64,000 nucleotides of DNA, taken from NCBI GenBank assembly GCA_045660865.1, contig JAZREP010000011.1:16822-80821 (forward strand), written 5' to 3'. The DNA is from CAZRRV01 sp045660865. GTDB lineage: Bacteria; Bacillota; Clostridia; Oscillospirales; Acutalibacteraceae. A program made the position numbers and the translations under genes. Below the pieces are notes generated by a model. The model ran no database searches and was not told the DNA's origin. It saw only the letters and a list, made by a program, of their open reading frames with translations. Each line of letters opens with the position of its first letter. The stretch's first letter is position 1. Shown piece after piece: positions 1 through 9,834 of the stretch.

Positions 1-2347
1 GCCGGGTAAGCGTGTTATGATACCTTTTGGTGGCGCCAACCGTGCAGTTATGGGTATTGTTATGCAAATAAAACCTTTGCAATCAGAAGAACCGCTTAAA
101 GAAATCCTTTCGGTTGTAGATGAGAAACCTGTTTTAAATGCTGAAATGCTGCAACTGGTTAATCGATTAAAGGAACAGACCTTTTGTACATATTACGGTG
201 CAGTTCAACAGCTTTTGCCAACAGGCGCCTCATATACCGTTAAAAGCTCTTATTTAGCGGCACCTGATATTTCAAATGAAATATTGTTGAAAATTTCTGA
301 TGATGCAAAGGCCGTTTTGCAATTGTTATCAACTACTGATACACCGCAAACCGCTGAAAAAATTGCCGAGAAGACAGGCTTAAATAATATTGAACCTCTT
401 TTGCGTAAGCTTTGTAAGGATGAATTGATTATTAAACAAAGCACAGCCAGGCAAAATACAGGTCTTGCTACAGTTAAGATGGTAAAACTGCCTGAAAGAC
501 CGCTATCGGCTAAACTTACAGCAAAACAACAAACAGTTTATGATACTTTAAAAAACATCGGTTGCGCTTCAATCAAGGAGCTTTGCTATTATACGGGTGT
601 TGGTGTTTCAGTTGTAACTAATATGATAAACAAAGGCTATTTAATTGCCTATGATATTGCAAAATACCGTATGCCGTATCATTTCGGTGCGCCTGCCAAT
701 GCCGAAGAGATTGTTTTAACAGACGAACAGGAAAAGGCGTACAAACAATTACTAAAAGATTATAATAGCGAAAAGGCGGCAGTTTCCTTGCTTTACGGTG
801 TTACCGGAAGCGGAAAAACCCAGGTGTTTTTAAAAATGGTTGACCATTGCATAAATGATGGTAAAACCGCTATTATAATGGTCCCCGAAATTTCCTTAAC
901 ACCTCAAACGTTAAGAATTTTCAGCCGCCGTTATGGCGATTCTATTGCAGTTTTCCACAGTGCTATGTCAAAGGGTCAAAGGCTTGATGAATGGCGCCGG
1001 GTTAAAGAAAACAAACCGAAAATAGTTATTGGTACACGCTCGGCAATTTTTGCGCCGCTAGAAAATATCGGTCTAATTGTTATGGATGAGGAGCAAGAGG
1101 GTAGTTATAAGTCTGAAAAAGCGCCTAGATTCCACGCAAGAGATATTGCAAAATTCCGTGCTAATTATCATAATGCATTGTTGATTCTTTCCTCTGCTAC
1201 ACCTTCGGTTGAAACCTATTCCAAGGCAAAATCGGGCATCTATGGTTTGGCAAGTATAACACACCGTTACGGCAATGCTATATTGCCTGAGGTAATAACG
1301 GTAGATATGCGCAAAGAACTGGCGGCCGGCAACCCCTCGGTAATCAGCCGACTGTTAGCAGATGAGTTGCAGGCTGTATTGGATGAAGGCAAACAGGCAA
1401 TACTTTTATTAAATCGGCGTGGTCACAATACCTTTGTGTCTTGCTCGGCTTGTAATAATGTTATTACCTGTGATAATTGCAGTATTTCGCTGACATATCA
1501 CTCAGCAAACAACCGCCTAGTATGTCACTATTGCGGTAAGTCAATACCTTTTGTGCAACACTGTCCTGTTTGCGGTAATGCGCATATCAAATATTCAGGA
1601 CAAGGCACACAAAAGGCGGAAATTGAATTAAAGGCAATGTATCCAAATGCTCGTATACTTCGTATGGATGCCGACAGCACGATGACTCGTACCGCCTTTG
1701 AAGAAAAAATAACCGCTTTTGCTAACAAGGAGTACGACATTTTAATCGGTACTCAAATGGTGGCAAAAGGTTTGGATTTTCCGGATGTCACACTTGTCGG
1801 TGTGCTTAATTCGGACCAATCGCTCTACAGCGATGATTTTAGAAGCTTTGAAAAAACCTTTTCCTTGCTGACTCAAGTGGTCGGTCGTTCGGGAAGAGGA
1901 GATGCAAAGGGTAAAGCAATTATCCAAACGAATGACCCGGATAATGATATAATTCAGCTTGCCGCAATGCAGGATTATCTAGGCTTTTTCGATAATGAAA
2001 TTTTAACTCGTCAAATTATGGTCTATCCGCCGTTTTGCGAGCTTACCGTTGCTTATGTATTGGCAGAAGAACGTGATATGGCAGAAAGCGGAGCTAACTT
2101 TGTTGCTGAGTTTGTTAAGAATAAATTAAGTGACGAGTTTGCTGATGTAAAAATTATTGCTTTAGGACCAATACTTTGCAGTATACCAAAGGTAAATAAT
2201 AAGTATAGGTACAGAGTTATATTCAAACATAAGAATAATAAATCAACACGCCGGTTGTTCGATGCATTGATACATGCTTTTTACGAGCAACGGAAATTTA
2301 AGGATGCAAGTTTGGTGTTAGACCATAACCCTGAAACCATTATATAA
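1..2347 (+). CDS. priA: Primosomal protein N' (PriA helicase), 5' end cut by window
   Basis: 3'-5' superfamily 2 DNA helicase that reloads the replisome at stalled forks and D-loops. The frame is open from base 2 and the conserved N-terminal motif PGKRVMIPFG precedes the first ATG (base 17), so the true start lies upstream of the window. Numbering from that ATG: Walker A GVTGSGKT near 261-268, the Walker B box reads DEEQ near 357 where most PriA proteins have DEEH, and two zinc clusters of CxxC pairs lie near 476-519 between the helicase lobes. The length (at least 776 aa) fits the family. It is the first visible gene of the priA-def-fmt-rsmB-rlmN-stp-prkC-rsgA run, an order shared with Bacillus; def follows after 16 bp. 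The identification is firm; the DEEQ change is conservative and probably functional. Confidence 0.97.
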   Translation, partial: PGKRVMIPFGGANRAVMGIVMQIKPLQSEEPLKEILSVVDEKPVLNAEMLQLVNRLKEQTFCTYYGAVQQLLPTGASYTVKSSYLAAPDISNEILLKISDDAKAVLQLLSTTDTPQTAEKIAEKTGLNNIEPLLRKLCKDELIIKQSTARQNTGLATVKMVKLPERPLSAKLTAKQQTVYDTLKNIGCASIKELCYYTGVGVSVVTNMINKGYLIAYDIAKYRMPYHFGAPANAEEIVLTDEQEKAYKQLLKDYNSEKAAVSLLYGVTGSGKTQVFLKMVDHCINDGKTAIIMVPEISLTPQTLRIFSRRYGDSIAVFHSAMSKGQRLDEWRRVKENKPKIVIGTRSAIFAPLENIGLIVMDEEQEGSYKSEKAPRFHARDIAKFRANYHNALLILSSATPSVETYSKAKSGIYGLASITHRYGNAILPEVITVDMRKELAAGNPSVISRLLADELQAVLDEGKQAILLLNRRGHNTFVSCSACNNVITCDNCSISLTYHSANNRLVCHYCGKSIPFVQHCPVCGNAHIKYSGQGTQKAEIELKAMYPNARILRMDADSTMTRTAFEEKITAFANKEYDILIGTQMVAKGLDFPDVTLVGVLNSDQSLYSDDFRSFEKTFSLLTQVVGRSGRGDAKGKAIIQTNDPDNDIIQLAAMQDYLGFFDNEILTRQIMVYPPFCELTVAYVLAEERDMAESGANFVAEFVKNKLSDEFADVKIIALGPILCSIPKVNNKYRYRVIFKHKNNKSTRRLFDALIHAFYEQRKFKDASLVLDHNPETII

Positions 2348-2363
2348 CTAAGGAGATTTTTTA

Positions 2364-2819
2364 ATGGCAATTCGTAATATCGTTTGTGAAGGTGACGACC
2401 TTTTACGCAAAAAATGCCGAGAGGTTGATAAGTTCGATGAGAAGCTTTCGGTGCTTATAGATGATATGCTTGATACTATGTATGAAGCAAATGGCGTTGG
2501 CCTTGCCGCACCTCAGGTCGGAATTTTAAAGCGTGTTTGCGTTATAGATATCGGCGACGGCCCTATTGAACTTGTAAACCCTGTTATTGTAGAAACCAGC
2601 GGTGAGCAGATTTCACCCGAGGCTTGTCTTTCTTGCCCCGGTCGTTGCGGAACAACAAGCAGACCTAATTTTGTGCGTGTAAAAGCACAAAATCGTCACG
2701 GTGAAGAGGTCGCTTATGAGGGTGAAGAATTGCTTGCAAAGGCATTCTGCCACGAAATAGACCACCTTGACGGCAAACTGTTTATTGATGTTATCTTGGA
2801 AGAGCTTGAGGAAGAATAA
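2364..2819 (+). CDS. def: Peptide deformylase
   Basis: Removes the formyl group from the initiator methionine of nascent proteins. The 151-aa protein carries all three family motifs: GVGLAAPQVG (from residue 44), EACLS (86-90, with the metal-ligand Cys88; the usual form is EGCLS) and HEIDH (130-134), which supplies two histidine ligands and the catalytic glutamate. The start is preceded by AAGGAG at a good distance. It lies directly upstream of fmt, which adds the formyl group to initiator tRNA, so attachment and removal are made from one transcript. This is a short, type 1-like form without insertions. Confidence 0.97.
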   Translation: MAIRNIVCEGDDLLRKKCREVDKFDEKLSVLIDDMLDTMYEANGVGLAAPQVGILKRVCVIDIGDGPIELVNPVIVETSGEQISPEACLSCPGRCGTTSRPNFVRVKAQNRHGEEVAYEGEELLAKAFCHEIDHLDGKLFIDVILEELEEE

Positions 2820-2823
2820 AAAT

Positions 2824-3753
2824 ATGAAAATTGTTTTTATGGGCACGCCTGATTTTTCGGTGCCTTGCTTAAACGCTTTGCTCGAAGCAGGACATACTGT
2901 TGAGGCTGTTTTTACACAGCCTGACAAAGCCCGTGGCAGAAAACAGGTACTTACTCCACCTGCTGTTAAAGAGGCTGCCTTGCAACATAATTTAACTGTT
3001 TATCAACCAAACACCTTGCGTGACGGTGAAGCGTTAAGAATTATAAATTCTATTAAACCTGATTTAATAGTTGTTGTAGCCTACGGCAAGATTTTGCCTA
3101 GTGAAATTCTTAGTGCTGCAAAATACGGATGCATAAATGTTCACGCTTCTTTACTGCCTAAATTCCGTGGCGCCTCTCCAATACAGTCTGCAATTCTTGC
3201 AGGTGAAGCCGAGACAGGCGTTACAACAATGCAGATGGATGAAGGGCTTGATACAGGCGATATTTTGCTTCAAACCCGTGTTAAAATTGAGGATAACGAC
3301 ACTGCTGAATCGCTTTTTGATAAGTTGAGCCAAAAGGGTGCAGAACTTTTAGTTGAAACAGTTGAAAAACTGTCCTCCGGTGAAATAGCACCGCAAAAAC
3401 AAGACGATAAAAAAGCAACACATTGCACAGTCTTAACTCGTGAAAGCGGTAAAATTGATTGCAACAAATCAGCGAAAGAAATTGTTGATTTAGTTCGTGG
3501 CTTGTACCCTTGGCCTGCCGCTTATTTTGAACTAGAACAAAAGAAATTCAAGGTTTATTCTGTTTCTCTAGGTAAAAGCACAACAGCTAAGCCGGGAACT
3601 TTAAGCAGTGATAAAAACGAAATATTACTGGCTTGCGGTGATGGCAAAGCAATTTCAATATTGGAAATTCAGCCCGAGGGCAAAAGAAGAATGACCGCTA
3701 AGGAATTTTTAAATGGATTTAAATTTACGGAGGATTTGACGATTGACTGCTAA
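2824..3753 (+). CDS. fmt: Methionyl-tRNA formyltransferase
   Basis: Transfers the formyl group from 10-formyl-tetrahydrofolate to Met-tRNA(fMet). The start was chosen at ATG 2824, where the conserved N-terminus MKIVFMGTPDFSVP begins; an in-frame upstream ATG at 2767 lies inside def and is not credible. The 309-aa protein has the catalytic/folate loop HASLLPKFRG from about residue 107 followed by GASPIQ, and a C-terminal tRNA-binding domain. The last 11 bp overlap the TTG start of rsmB, and the Shine-Dalgarno of rsmB (ACGGAGG) lies inside the fmt 3' end, so translational coupling is likely. Confidence 0.97.
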   Translation: MKIVFMGTPDFSVPCLNALLEAGHTVEAVFTQPDKARGRKQVLTPPAVKEAALQHNLTVYQPNTLRDGEALRIINSIKPDLIVVVAYGKILPSEILSAAKYGCINVHASLLPKFRGASPIQSAILAGEAETGVTTMQMDEGLDTGDILLQTRVKIEDNDTAESLFDKLSQKGAELLVETVEKLSSGEIAPQKQDDKKATHCTVLTRESGKIDCNKSAKEIVDLVRGLYPWPAAYFELEQKKFKVYSVSLGKSTTAKPGTLSSDKNEILLACGDGKAISILEIQPEGKRRMTAKEFLNGFKFTEDLTIDC

Positions 3754-4990
3754 TCCTAGAAAATTGGCTGTTGAGGCACTGGTATCTGCTGAAAATGGCG
3801 GTTACAGCAATTTGGTTTTGGATAAAACACTCAAATCTAATTCATTAACACCAGAGGATGAGGCTTTTTTCTCTGCGCTTTTTTACGGCACCATTGAGCG
3901 GTTGCTGACAATTCATACTATTCTGGGTCGCTATTGCTCGCATCCTGTTAAAAAGTTAAAACCTGAAATTCGTGCTATACTTTCAAGCGCAGGTTACCAA
4001 CTGCTGTTTATGGATAAAATTCCCCAATCTGCCGCTGTGAATGAAGCAGTTAAGCTTGTAAGGGCAGGGAAATACAAACAGCTTTCAGGTTTTGTAAATG
4101 CAGTTCTTCGTTCAATTACCCGTGATAAAACTAAATTGGCAGAAGAATTACAAACAACTGATGATTTGTCATTTAAGTACTCTGCCGCATCTTCTTTTGT
4201 AAATGAACTTGTAAATGAATACGGCAGGGAACAGGCAGAAGAGTTTTTAGCATCTGCTTTTTCAAAACCGCCTGTCTTTGCAAGAAGGAATACACTTTTG
4301 CAAGAAGCAGTTGATGATGAAAATTATTTGTCTACAGATGTGGAAAACTGTTTTGTTGTAAAAAATTTGAACCGCTTTTTAAATGGCTCTGACTTTGAAA
4401 ACGGACAGTTCCATGTTGAAGACAAGGCGTGCCAAATTGCTTGTAAAGTTCTTGATGTGCAACCGGGCGAGCGTGTTCTGGACACTTGTGCCGCTCCGGG
4501 TGGTAAAACCTTTACGTTAGCACAATATATGCAAAACACGGGCGAAATTGTTGCTTGCGACCTTCATGCACACCGTGTAAACCTGATAGAACAAGGTGCA
4601 AAGCGGCTAAAAATAACTAACATTAAGGCACAAGTTAACAATGCAGGTAAAAGCAACTCCGAATTAGGTGTGTTTGATAAAATTTTGTGTGACGTGCCTT
4701 GCTCAGGTTATGGTGTTGTTCGCCGTAAACCCGAAATAAAACTAAAAGAAATAAATCAGTTTGCTGATTTACCAGATATACAGTATGAAATATTAAAAAC
4801 TTCTGCTTCATATTTGAAAAAAGGCGGTTTTTTACTCTATTCTACTTGTACTGTGCGCAAAGAAGAGAATGATTGTGTTGTTGAGCGCTTTGTAAAGGAG
4901 AATAAGGATTACAAAATAGTTACAAAGCGACAGCTTATGCCGCAAACCGATGGGACTGACGGCTTTTACTACTGTCTTTTAACGAGGTGA
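3743..4990 (+). CDS. rsmB: 16S rRNA (cytosine-967-C5)-methyltransferase RsmB
   Basis: SAM-dependent methyltransferase modifying C967 of 16S rRNA. The 415-aa protein has an N-terminal NusB-like RNA-binding domain (about 1-130) and a C-terminal Rossmann fold. Motif I is CAAPGG (249-254); the two cysteines of m5C enzymes are visible, Cys320 in DVPCSG and Cys369 in YSTCTV. The start is TTG at 3743 because GGAGG (3729-3733) is well placed and the NusB domain begins at once. It overlaps fmt by 11 bp, and its stop codon lies within the Shine-Dalgarno region of rlmN. Confidence 0.96.
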   Translation: MTANPRKLAVEALVSAENGGYSNLVLDKTLKSNSLTPEDEAFFSALFYGTIERLLTIHTILGRYCSHPVKKLKPEIRAILSSAGYQLLFMDKIPQSAAVNEAVKLVRAGKYKQLSGFVNAVLRSITRDKTKLAEELQTTDDLSFKYSAASSFVNELVNEYGREQAEEFLASAFSKPPVFARRNTLLQEAVDDENYLSTDVENCFVVKNLNRFLNGSDFENGQFHVEDKACQIACKVLDVQPGERVLDTCAAPGGKTFTLAQYMQNTGEIVACDLHAHRVNLIEQGAKRLKITNIKAQVNNAGKSNSELGVFDKILCDVPCSGYGVVRRKPEIKLKEINQFADLPDIQYEILKTSASYLKKGGFLLYSTCTVRKEENDCVVERFVKENKDYKIVTKRQLMPQTDGTDGFYYCLLTR

Positions 4991-4994
4991 TATA

Positions 4995-6026
4995 TTGCCT
5001 AAATTGGATATCCAATCAATGTATTTAAGCGAGATTGAAGCCTGGCTTATTGAAAATAATTTCCCAAAATTTCACGGAAAACAAATCTTTGCTTGGTTGC
5101 ATCAAAAGTCGGTGACTTCTTTTGATGAAATGACCAATTTATCTAAAAATTTACGTGCAGAACTTCAAAATAGTTTCTATATTGTAACTATTAAAACAAA
5201 GAAGAAACTTGCATCAAGCATTGATGATACTGTAAAATATCTTTACGAGTTGCCTGACGGAGAGCTTGTAGAATCTGTTTTAATGAAGTATCACCACGGA
5301 TATACTGTCTGCGTGTCGACACAGATAGGTTGCAAAATGGGTTGTACCTTTTGCGCATCCTGTAAGAACGGATTTATTCGCAATCTTACTGCATCGGAAA
5401 TTTTAGCGCAGGTTGCGGCAGCCGCAAAAGATATGGGTGTGCGTATCTCAAATATCGTTATGATGGGTATGGGGGAGCCGCTCGATAATTTTGAAAATTC
5501 AATCCGATTTATTCGTCTTATTACCTCACCTGAGGGACTTAATATAGGATGCAGACATATTTCGCTTTCTACGTCGGGTGTTGTACCGAATATATATAAA
5601 TTAGCCGATATGCAGTTGCCTGTTACGTTGTCAATTTCGCTTCATGCGTCTGATGATGAAACGCGAAACCGCATAATGCCGGTTAATCATAAATGGAATA
5701 TTGAAGAGCTATTAAAAGCTTGCCGCTATTTTTTAGCGCAAGGTGGGCGCAGAATTTCATTTGAATATGCTTTAATTTCGGGTGAAAACGATTCAATATC
5801 TACCGCAGATGCATTGGCAAATCTTTTAAAAGGAATGCTCTGCCACGTAAATCTTATCCCGGTTAACAGCGTTGAGGAGAATAAATATTCTCCTCCCGAT
5901 AAAAAGCGTATATTACAGTTTCAAAAACGTTTAGAAGCGCACGGAATCACAGCAACGGTGCGCAGAACATTAGGCTCGGATGTTAACGCATCCTGCGGCC
6001 AATTGCGAAACCAAAACTTGAAATAA
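4995..6026 (+). CDS. rlmN: Dual-specificity 23S rRNA/tRNA adenine-C2 methyltransferase RlmN
   Basis: Radical SAM enzyme that methylates C2 of A2503 in 23S rRNA and of A37 in some tRNAs. The 343-aa protein has the FeS-cluster motif CKMGCTFC with cysteines at 113, 117 and 120, a GMGEPLDN stretch for SAM binding, and the conserved C-terminal cysteine (Cys334, in SCGQL) that carries the methyl group in this family. The start is TTG, preceded by GAGGTGA which includes the rsmB stop. It sits among translation genes, as in Bacillus (yloN). Confidence 0.97.
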   Translation: MPKLDIQSMYLSEIEAWLIENNFPKFHGKQIFAWLHQKSVTSFDEMTNLSKNLRAELQNSFYIVTIKTKKKLASSIDDTVKYLYELPDGELVESVLMKYHHGYTVCVSTQIGCKMGCTFCASCKNGFIRNLTASEILAQVAAAAKDMGVRISNIVMMGMGEPLDNFENSIRFIRLITSPEGLNIGCRHISLSTSGVVPNIYKLADMQLPVTLSISLHASDDETRNRIMPVNHKWNIEELLKACRYFLAQGGRRISFEYALISGENDSISTADALANLLKGMLCHVNLIPVNSVEENKYSPPDKKRILQFQKRLEAHGITATVRRTLGSDVNASCGQLRNQNLK

Positions 6027-6049
6027 ACTTAATTGTCAGGAGGTGTGTT

Positions 6050-6781
6050 ATGAAAATTTTCAGTGCTACCGATAAAGGTCGAGTGCGCGACAGCAATCAA
6101 GACTCGTATGCGGCAGGCCGTTTGAGTGATACAGCAACCTACGCCGTTGTTTGTGACGGTATGGGTGGAGCAAACGGCGGTAATGTTGCCAGTGCAATTG
6201 CCGTAAAAACAATATCAGAAAGCTTTACTCGTAATTTTCGTAACAACATGACTGACGGCTCTATCCGTATGCTGATGGAGTCGGCAATTTCAACGGCAAA
6301 CAGCGCTGTTTTATCAGCTGCGTCAAAAAACCCGGACTATAAAGGTATGGGTACAACAGTGGTTACTGTTATTGTGGAAGGAGAACGGGTAACGCTTGCC
6401 CATTTGGGAGACAGCCGAGCCTATCTTTTCACTAACGGTGATTTAAAGCTTTTGACTCACGACCACTCAGTTATTCAATCTATGATTGATAGAGGTCAGT
6501 TGACTGAAACGCAAGCAAAATACCATCCCGATAAAAACGTCATCACTCGTGCGCTTGGCGTTAATAAGGACATAGATATTGACTTTGATGATTTGCTTTT
6601 AAATTCGGGTGATATGATATTGCTTTGTACAGACGGGCTAACTAATTATGTTGAAAAAGAACGGCTTGTCTTCTTGATTAACAAAACCGAACCCGAACTG
6701 CTCCCTGAGGCTTTCATAAAATCGGCTAATTCAGGTGGCGGCGGCGACAATATTACAGCAGTTCTTTTGGCTAATGAATAG
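6050..6781 (+). CDS. stp: PP2C-family Ser/Thr protein phosphatase (Stp/PrpC)
   Basis: Metal-dependent phosphatase that reverses phosphorylation by the adjacent Ser/Thr kinase. The 243-aa protein has the PP2C motifs in order: DSNQDSY, CDGMGGANGG (metal-binding Asp36), GDSRAY, LCTDGL and GGGGDNITAV near the C-terminus. A strong AGGAGGTG lies before the ATG. The prkC gene follows after 19 bp, and the kinase-phosphatase pair followed by rsgA is the standard Bacillota order (prpC-prkC-rsgA). The product is cytosolic, with no signal peptide or membrane segment. Confidence 0.96.
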   Translation: MKIFSATDKGRVRDSNQDSYAAGRLSDTATYAVVCDGMGGANGGNVASAIAVKTISESFTRNFRNNMTDGSIRMLMESAISTANSAVLSAASKNPDYKGMGTTVVTVIVEGERVTLAHLGDSRAYLFTNGDLKLLTHDHSVIQSMIDRGQLTETQAKYHPDKNVITRALGVNKDIDIDFDDLLLNSGDMILLCTDGLTNYVEKERLVFLINKTEPELLPEAFIKSANSGGGGDNITAVLLANE

Positions 6782-6800
6782 TATAGTAGGTGAGTGAATT

Positions 6801-8717
6801 ATGGATAAATTTGTTGGAAAACGCCTTGATGGCAGATATGAAATTAAAGAGGTTATTGGCGTAGGCGGTATGGCAGTTGTTTATAAAGCCTATGATAATA
6901 TTGAGGATAGAATAGTTGCAGTAAAAATCCTTAAAGAAGAGTTTTCCTCAAATGAGGAATTTTTGCGTCGTTTCAAAAACGAGTCAAAGGCTATCGCTGT
7001 GCTTTCGCATCTTAATATCGTTAAGGTGTTTGATGTAAGCTTTGGTGATATACTGCAATATATCGTTATGGAGTATATAGACGGTATAACCTTAAAAGAG
7101 TTTATTGAACAGCAGGGCGCTTTGCGTTGGAAGGATGCAGTTCACTTTACTATACAAATCCTCCGTGCTTTGCAGCACGCTCATGACAAGGGTATAGTTC
7201 ATCGTGATGTTAAGCCGCAAAACATTATGCTATTACCTGATGGTAAAATTAAAGTTACCGACTTTGGTATTGCCCGTTTTGCACGAAGTGAGCATCAAAC
7301 CATGACCGATAAAGCCATTGGTTCTGTGCATTACATTAGCCCTGAACAAGCACGTGGTGATGTTACCGATGAAAAGAGTGACTTGTATTCTATTGGTATT
7401 ATGCTTTACGAGATGCTGACAGGAGAATTGCCGTTTGAGGCTGAAAATGCCGTTTCGGTTGCAATTATGCAGCTTCAAAACGAGCCCAAAAATCCTCGTG
7501 AAATCAATTCTGAAATCCCGTTGGGTCTTGAACAAATCACTATGAAAGCAATGCAGAAGGATAGTTTAAAACGCTATCAAACTGCCGCTGAAATGCTGTG
7601 CGATTTAGAAGAGTTCAGACGTGACCCTGAAATGGTGTTTGAACATAATTACTTTATCGATGAGGAGCCTACACGCTTAGTTGACGAGGAAGAAGAGGAT
7701 GAGGATGAGGCACCGCAAAAGCCGCCTATTATTCCGATTTTGGCAGGTATTGCATCTGCGTTAATCCTTGTTATAGCTATTTTGGCAGTCCTGTTTATAC
7801 CCAAACTGTTTAGCGGTACATCAGGCGCCTTTGAATGCCCCAAGCTTGTTGGTAAAAAATATGATGATATAACAACAAGTAAGGATTATGTAGGCTTAAA
7901 CTTTAAGGTTGAACAACAACATGATAGCGAGGTTGAAGCAGGATACATTATTGACCAAGAGCCTGCTCCCGGCAGAAAGATAAAGAATTCTCAAACCATA
8001 ACAATAATTGTTAGTCTTGGTACAAAACAGGTTACCGTACCTGATGTATATGAATACTCTGAGGCCGAAGCAGTTTCCACATTAAAGGCAAGTAATTTTG
8101 CAATTGATAAAACAATTGAAATTTCGGATGAGCACATTGCTAAAGGTAGTGTTGTAAAAACAGAGCCTGCACGCAATAAAAATGTTCCTGAAGGTACAAA
8201 AATTATACTTTATATCAGTAGCGGTGCAGAGGTTAAAATGGCTAAGATACCCAGTCTTACCGGTCTTTCTGTAGATGTTGCTAAACGTGAAATTGAGCAA
8301 AATGGTTTTAAAATCGGTGAAGTTAACGAGGTTAATAGCACAATGCCTAAGGGTGTTGTAGTATCACAAACCCCTGACGTTTCTCAATCAACTGCAGAGC
8401 GTGGCTCAGCAATACACATTGATGTAAGTAACGGAGTTGCGCCTGAGTACACTTGCGATATTTCAATTAAATTTAACGATGCCTTCAGTGAGGAAAGCGG
8501 CAAGCTTGAGGTTCGTTTTTCTAACGGTGATGTTGTAAAAGCAGATAATATCAATTACAAAGGTTCTTACGATTTTAAATATAAATCAACCTATGAAAAG
8601 ACCTTAACGGCAGAAGTGTATATTTATCCTGCAGACAATGAAATGCATTATCAGACCTTGTCTGTAAATGTTAAGGAAAACAAAGTTTCTGTTAAAAATA
8701 ATTATGCCGGTGAGTAG
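6801..8717 (+). CDS. prkC: PASTA-domain membrane Ser/Thr kinase PrkC
   Basis: Sensor kinase thought to detect muropeptides or lipid II and to control cell-wall synthesis, and germination in spore formers. In the 638-aa protein the N-terminal Hanks kinase domain has ATP-site Lys42, HRDVKPQN from 134 and DFG from 154. A strongly acidic juxtamembrane stretch (about 290-303) and one transmembrane helix (about 308-333) follow. The extracellular part holds three PASTA repeats (about 345-548) and an unrelated C-terminal beta-rich tail of about 90 residues. It is co-transcribed with the cognate phosphatase upstream and rsgA 3 bp downstream; RsgA is a known PrkC substrate in Bacillus. Confidence 0.96.
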   Translation: MDKFVGKRLDGRYEIKEVIGVGGMAVVYKAYDNIEDRIVAVKILKEEFSSNEEFLRRFKNESKAIAVLSHLNIVKVFDVSFGDILQYIVMEYIDGITLKEFIEQQGALRWKDAVHFTIQILRALQHAHDKGIVHRDVKPQNIMLLPDGKIKVTDFGIARFARSEHQTMTDKAIGSVHYISPEQARGDVTDEKSDLYSIGIMLYEMLTGELPFEAENAVSVAIMQLQNEPKNPREINSEIPLGLEQITMKAMQKDSLKRYQTAAEMLCDLEEFRRDPEMVFEHNYFIDEEPTRLVDEEEEDEDEAPQKPPIIPILAGIASALILVIAILAVLFIPKLFSGTSGAFECPKLVGKKYDDITTSKDYVGLNFKVEQQHDSEVEAGYIIDQEPAPGRKIKNSQTITIIVSLGTKQVTVPDVYEYSEAEAVSTLKASNFAIDKTIEISDEHIAKGSVVKTEPARNKNVPEGTKIILYISSGAEVKMAKIPSLTGLSVDVAKREIEQNGFKIGEVNEVNSTMPKGVVVSQTPDVSQSTAERGSAIHIDVSNGVAPEYTCDISIKFNDAFSEESGKLEVRFSNGDVVKADNINYKGSYDFKYKSTYEKTLTAEVYIYPADNEMHYQTLSVNVKENKVSVKNNYAGE

Positions 8718-8720
8718 CTT

Positions 8721-9620
8721 ATGAAATGTTTGCTGGTTAAGGCGGTTTCGGGATTTTATTATCTTGAAACCGCCATCGGTTTATTAGAAGCAAAGGCAAG
8801 AGGCACTTTAAAAAGAGATGGTATTTCTCCCGTTGCGGGTGATTATGTTGAGGCTGAAATAGAAAACGGCAGTTGTGTTATTACTGCTGTTTTGGAACGG
8901 AAGAATTTCTTTGTCCGTCCGCCTATGGCGAACATTGATAAACTTTTTATTGTTTCTGCACAGAGCACTCCACAACCAAATCCTCTATTGATTGACCGCC
9001 TTGTTGCCATTGCTGAAATGAAGAAAATACAGCCTATCTTAGTCTTTAATAAGTCTGATTTAGGTGAGTTTGACCCTGAGTGTATTGATGCCTACCAAAA
9101 AGCGGGGATTCCTTTGCATATTGTTTCTTGCGCAGATGGTACGGGTTTTGATGGACTGCGTAATGAGTTGACAGGTCACATCTGCGCCTTTATCGGCAAT
9201 TCCGGTGTAGGTAAATCCTCTATATTAAATAAGTTGTTAGGAGAGCAGCGCCAAACAACAGGTGATGTAAGCCAAAAGCTTGGTAGAGGCCGTCATACAA
9301 CACGTCAGGTTGAATTGATTGAATTTGGTGAAAAAACTTATATTGTTGATACACCCGGATTTTCCACATTAGATATGCAGGCGTATGAAACTTTTTACAA
9401 GGATGAATTACCGTCAGGCTTTAGAGAGTTTCAACCCTTTATCGGCGATTGCCGTTTTTCAACCTGCACACATACAACTGAGCCCGGCTGTGCTGTTATA
9501 GAAGCGGTTGAGCAGGACAAAATAGGCAAATCAAGACACAATAGCTATTTGGCTATTTTTAATGAGGTTAAAGATTTGCAACCCTGGCAAATTAAAAATA
9601 AAAAACACCCTATTAAGTAA
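8721..9620 (+). CDS. rsgA: Ribosome small-subunit-dependent GTPase A
   Basis: Circularly permuted GTPase that checks late maturation of the 30S subunit. The motif order is G4 (NKSD, 110-113) before G1 (GNSGVGKSS, from 159) and G3 (DTPGFS, from 210), which is diagnostic of the permutation. An N-terminal OB fold and a C-terminal zinc knuckle (CRFSTCTH and a later Cys) complete the family layout at 299 aa. It is the last gene of the priA operon by spacing. In Bacillus, rpe and thiN stand between rsgA and spoVM; here they are absent and a small membrane protein takes their place. Confidence 0.96.
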   Translation: MKCLLVKAVSGFYYLETAIGLLEAKARGTLKRDGISPVAGDYVEAEIENGSCVITAVLERKNFFVRPPMANIDKLFIVSAQSTPQPNPLLIDRLVAIAEMKKIQPILVFNKSDLGEFDPECIDAYQKAGIPLHIVSCADGTGFDGLRNELTGHICAFIGNSGVGKSSILNKLLGEQRQTTGDVSQKLGRGRHTTRQVELIEFGEKTYIVDTPGFSTLDMQAYETFYKDELPSGFREFQPFIGDCRFSTCTHTTEPGCAVIEAVEQDKIGKSRHNSYLAIFNEVKDLQPWQIKNKKHPIK

Positions 9621-9672
9621 CCATTTACCTCCACTTTGTGTATAATGTTAATGTAATAAAGGTGGTGGTCAA

Positions 9673-9825
9673 ATGAGAGGCGGAAGAAAAAGACGAGATA
9701 AGGGCATTGTAGCAGTTTACTTTGGAGTTGGTTTTCTATTTGCGTCCTTTTGTCCGACACAGTTATTAATTATAATTTTATCTTTGGCGGTAATAGGCTT
9801 AGGTATTACCTGCGCAAAATGTTAG
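9673..9825 (+). CDS. Small membrane protein of unknown function, 50 aa
   Basis: This short gene was read directly from the sequence. ATG 9673 is preceded by AAAGGTGG, a plausible ribosome site, and the frame stays open to TAG 9823-9825. The product starts with a basic stretch (MRGGRKRRDKG) and continues with hydrophobic residues forming one or two membrane segments, ending TCAKC. I do not recognise a family. It sits between rsgA and spoVM, and its stop lies in the spoVM Shine-Dalgarno region, so the two are probably co-expressed. A link with sporulation is inferred from this position only. Confidence 0.6.
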   Translation: MRGGRKRRDKGIVAVYFGVGFLFASFCPTQLLIIILSLAVIGLGITCAKC

Positions 9826-9834
9826 GTGGTTGCT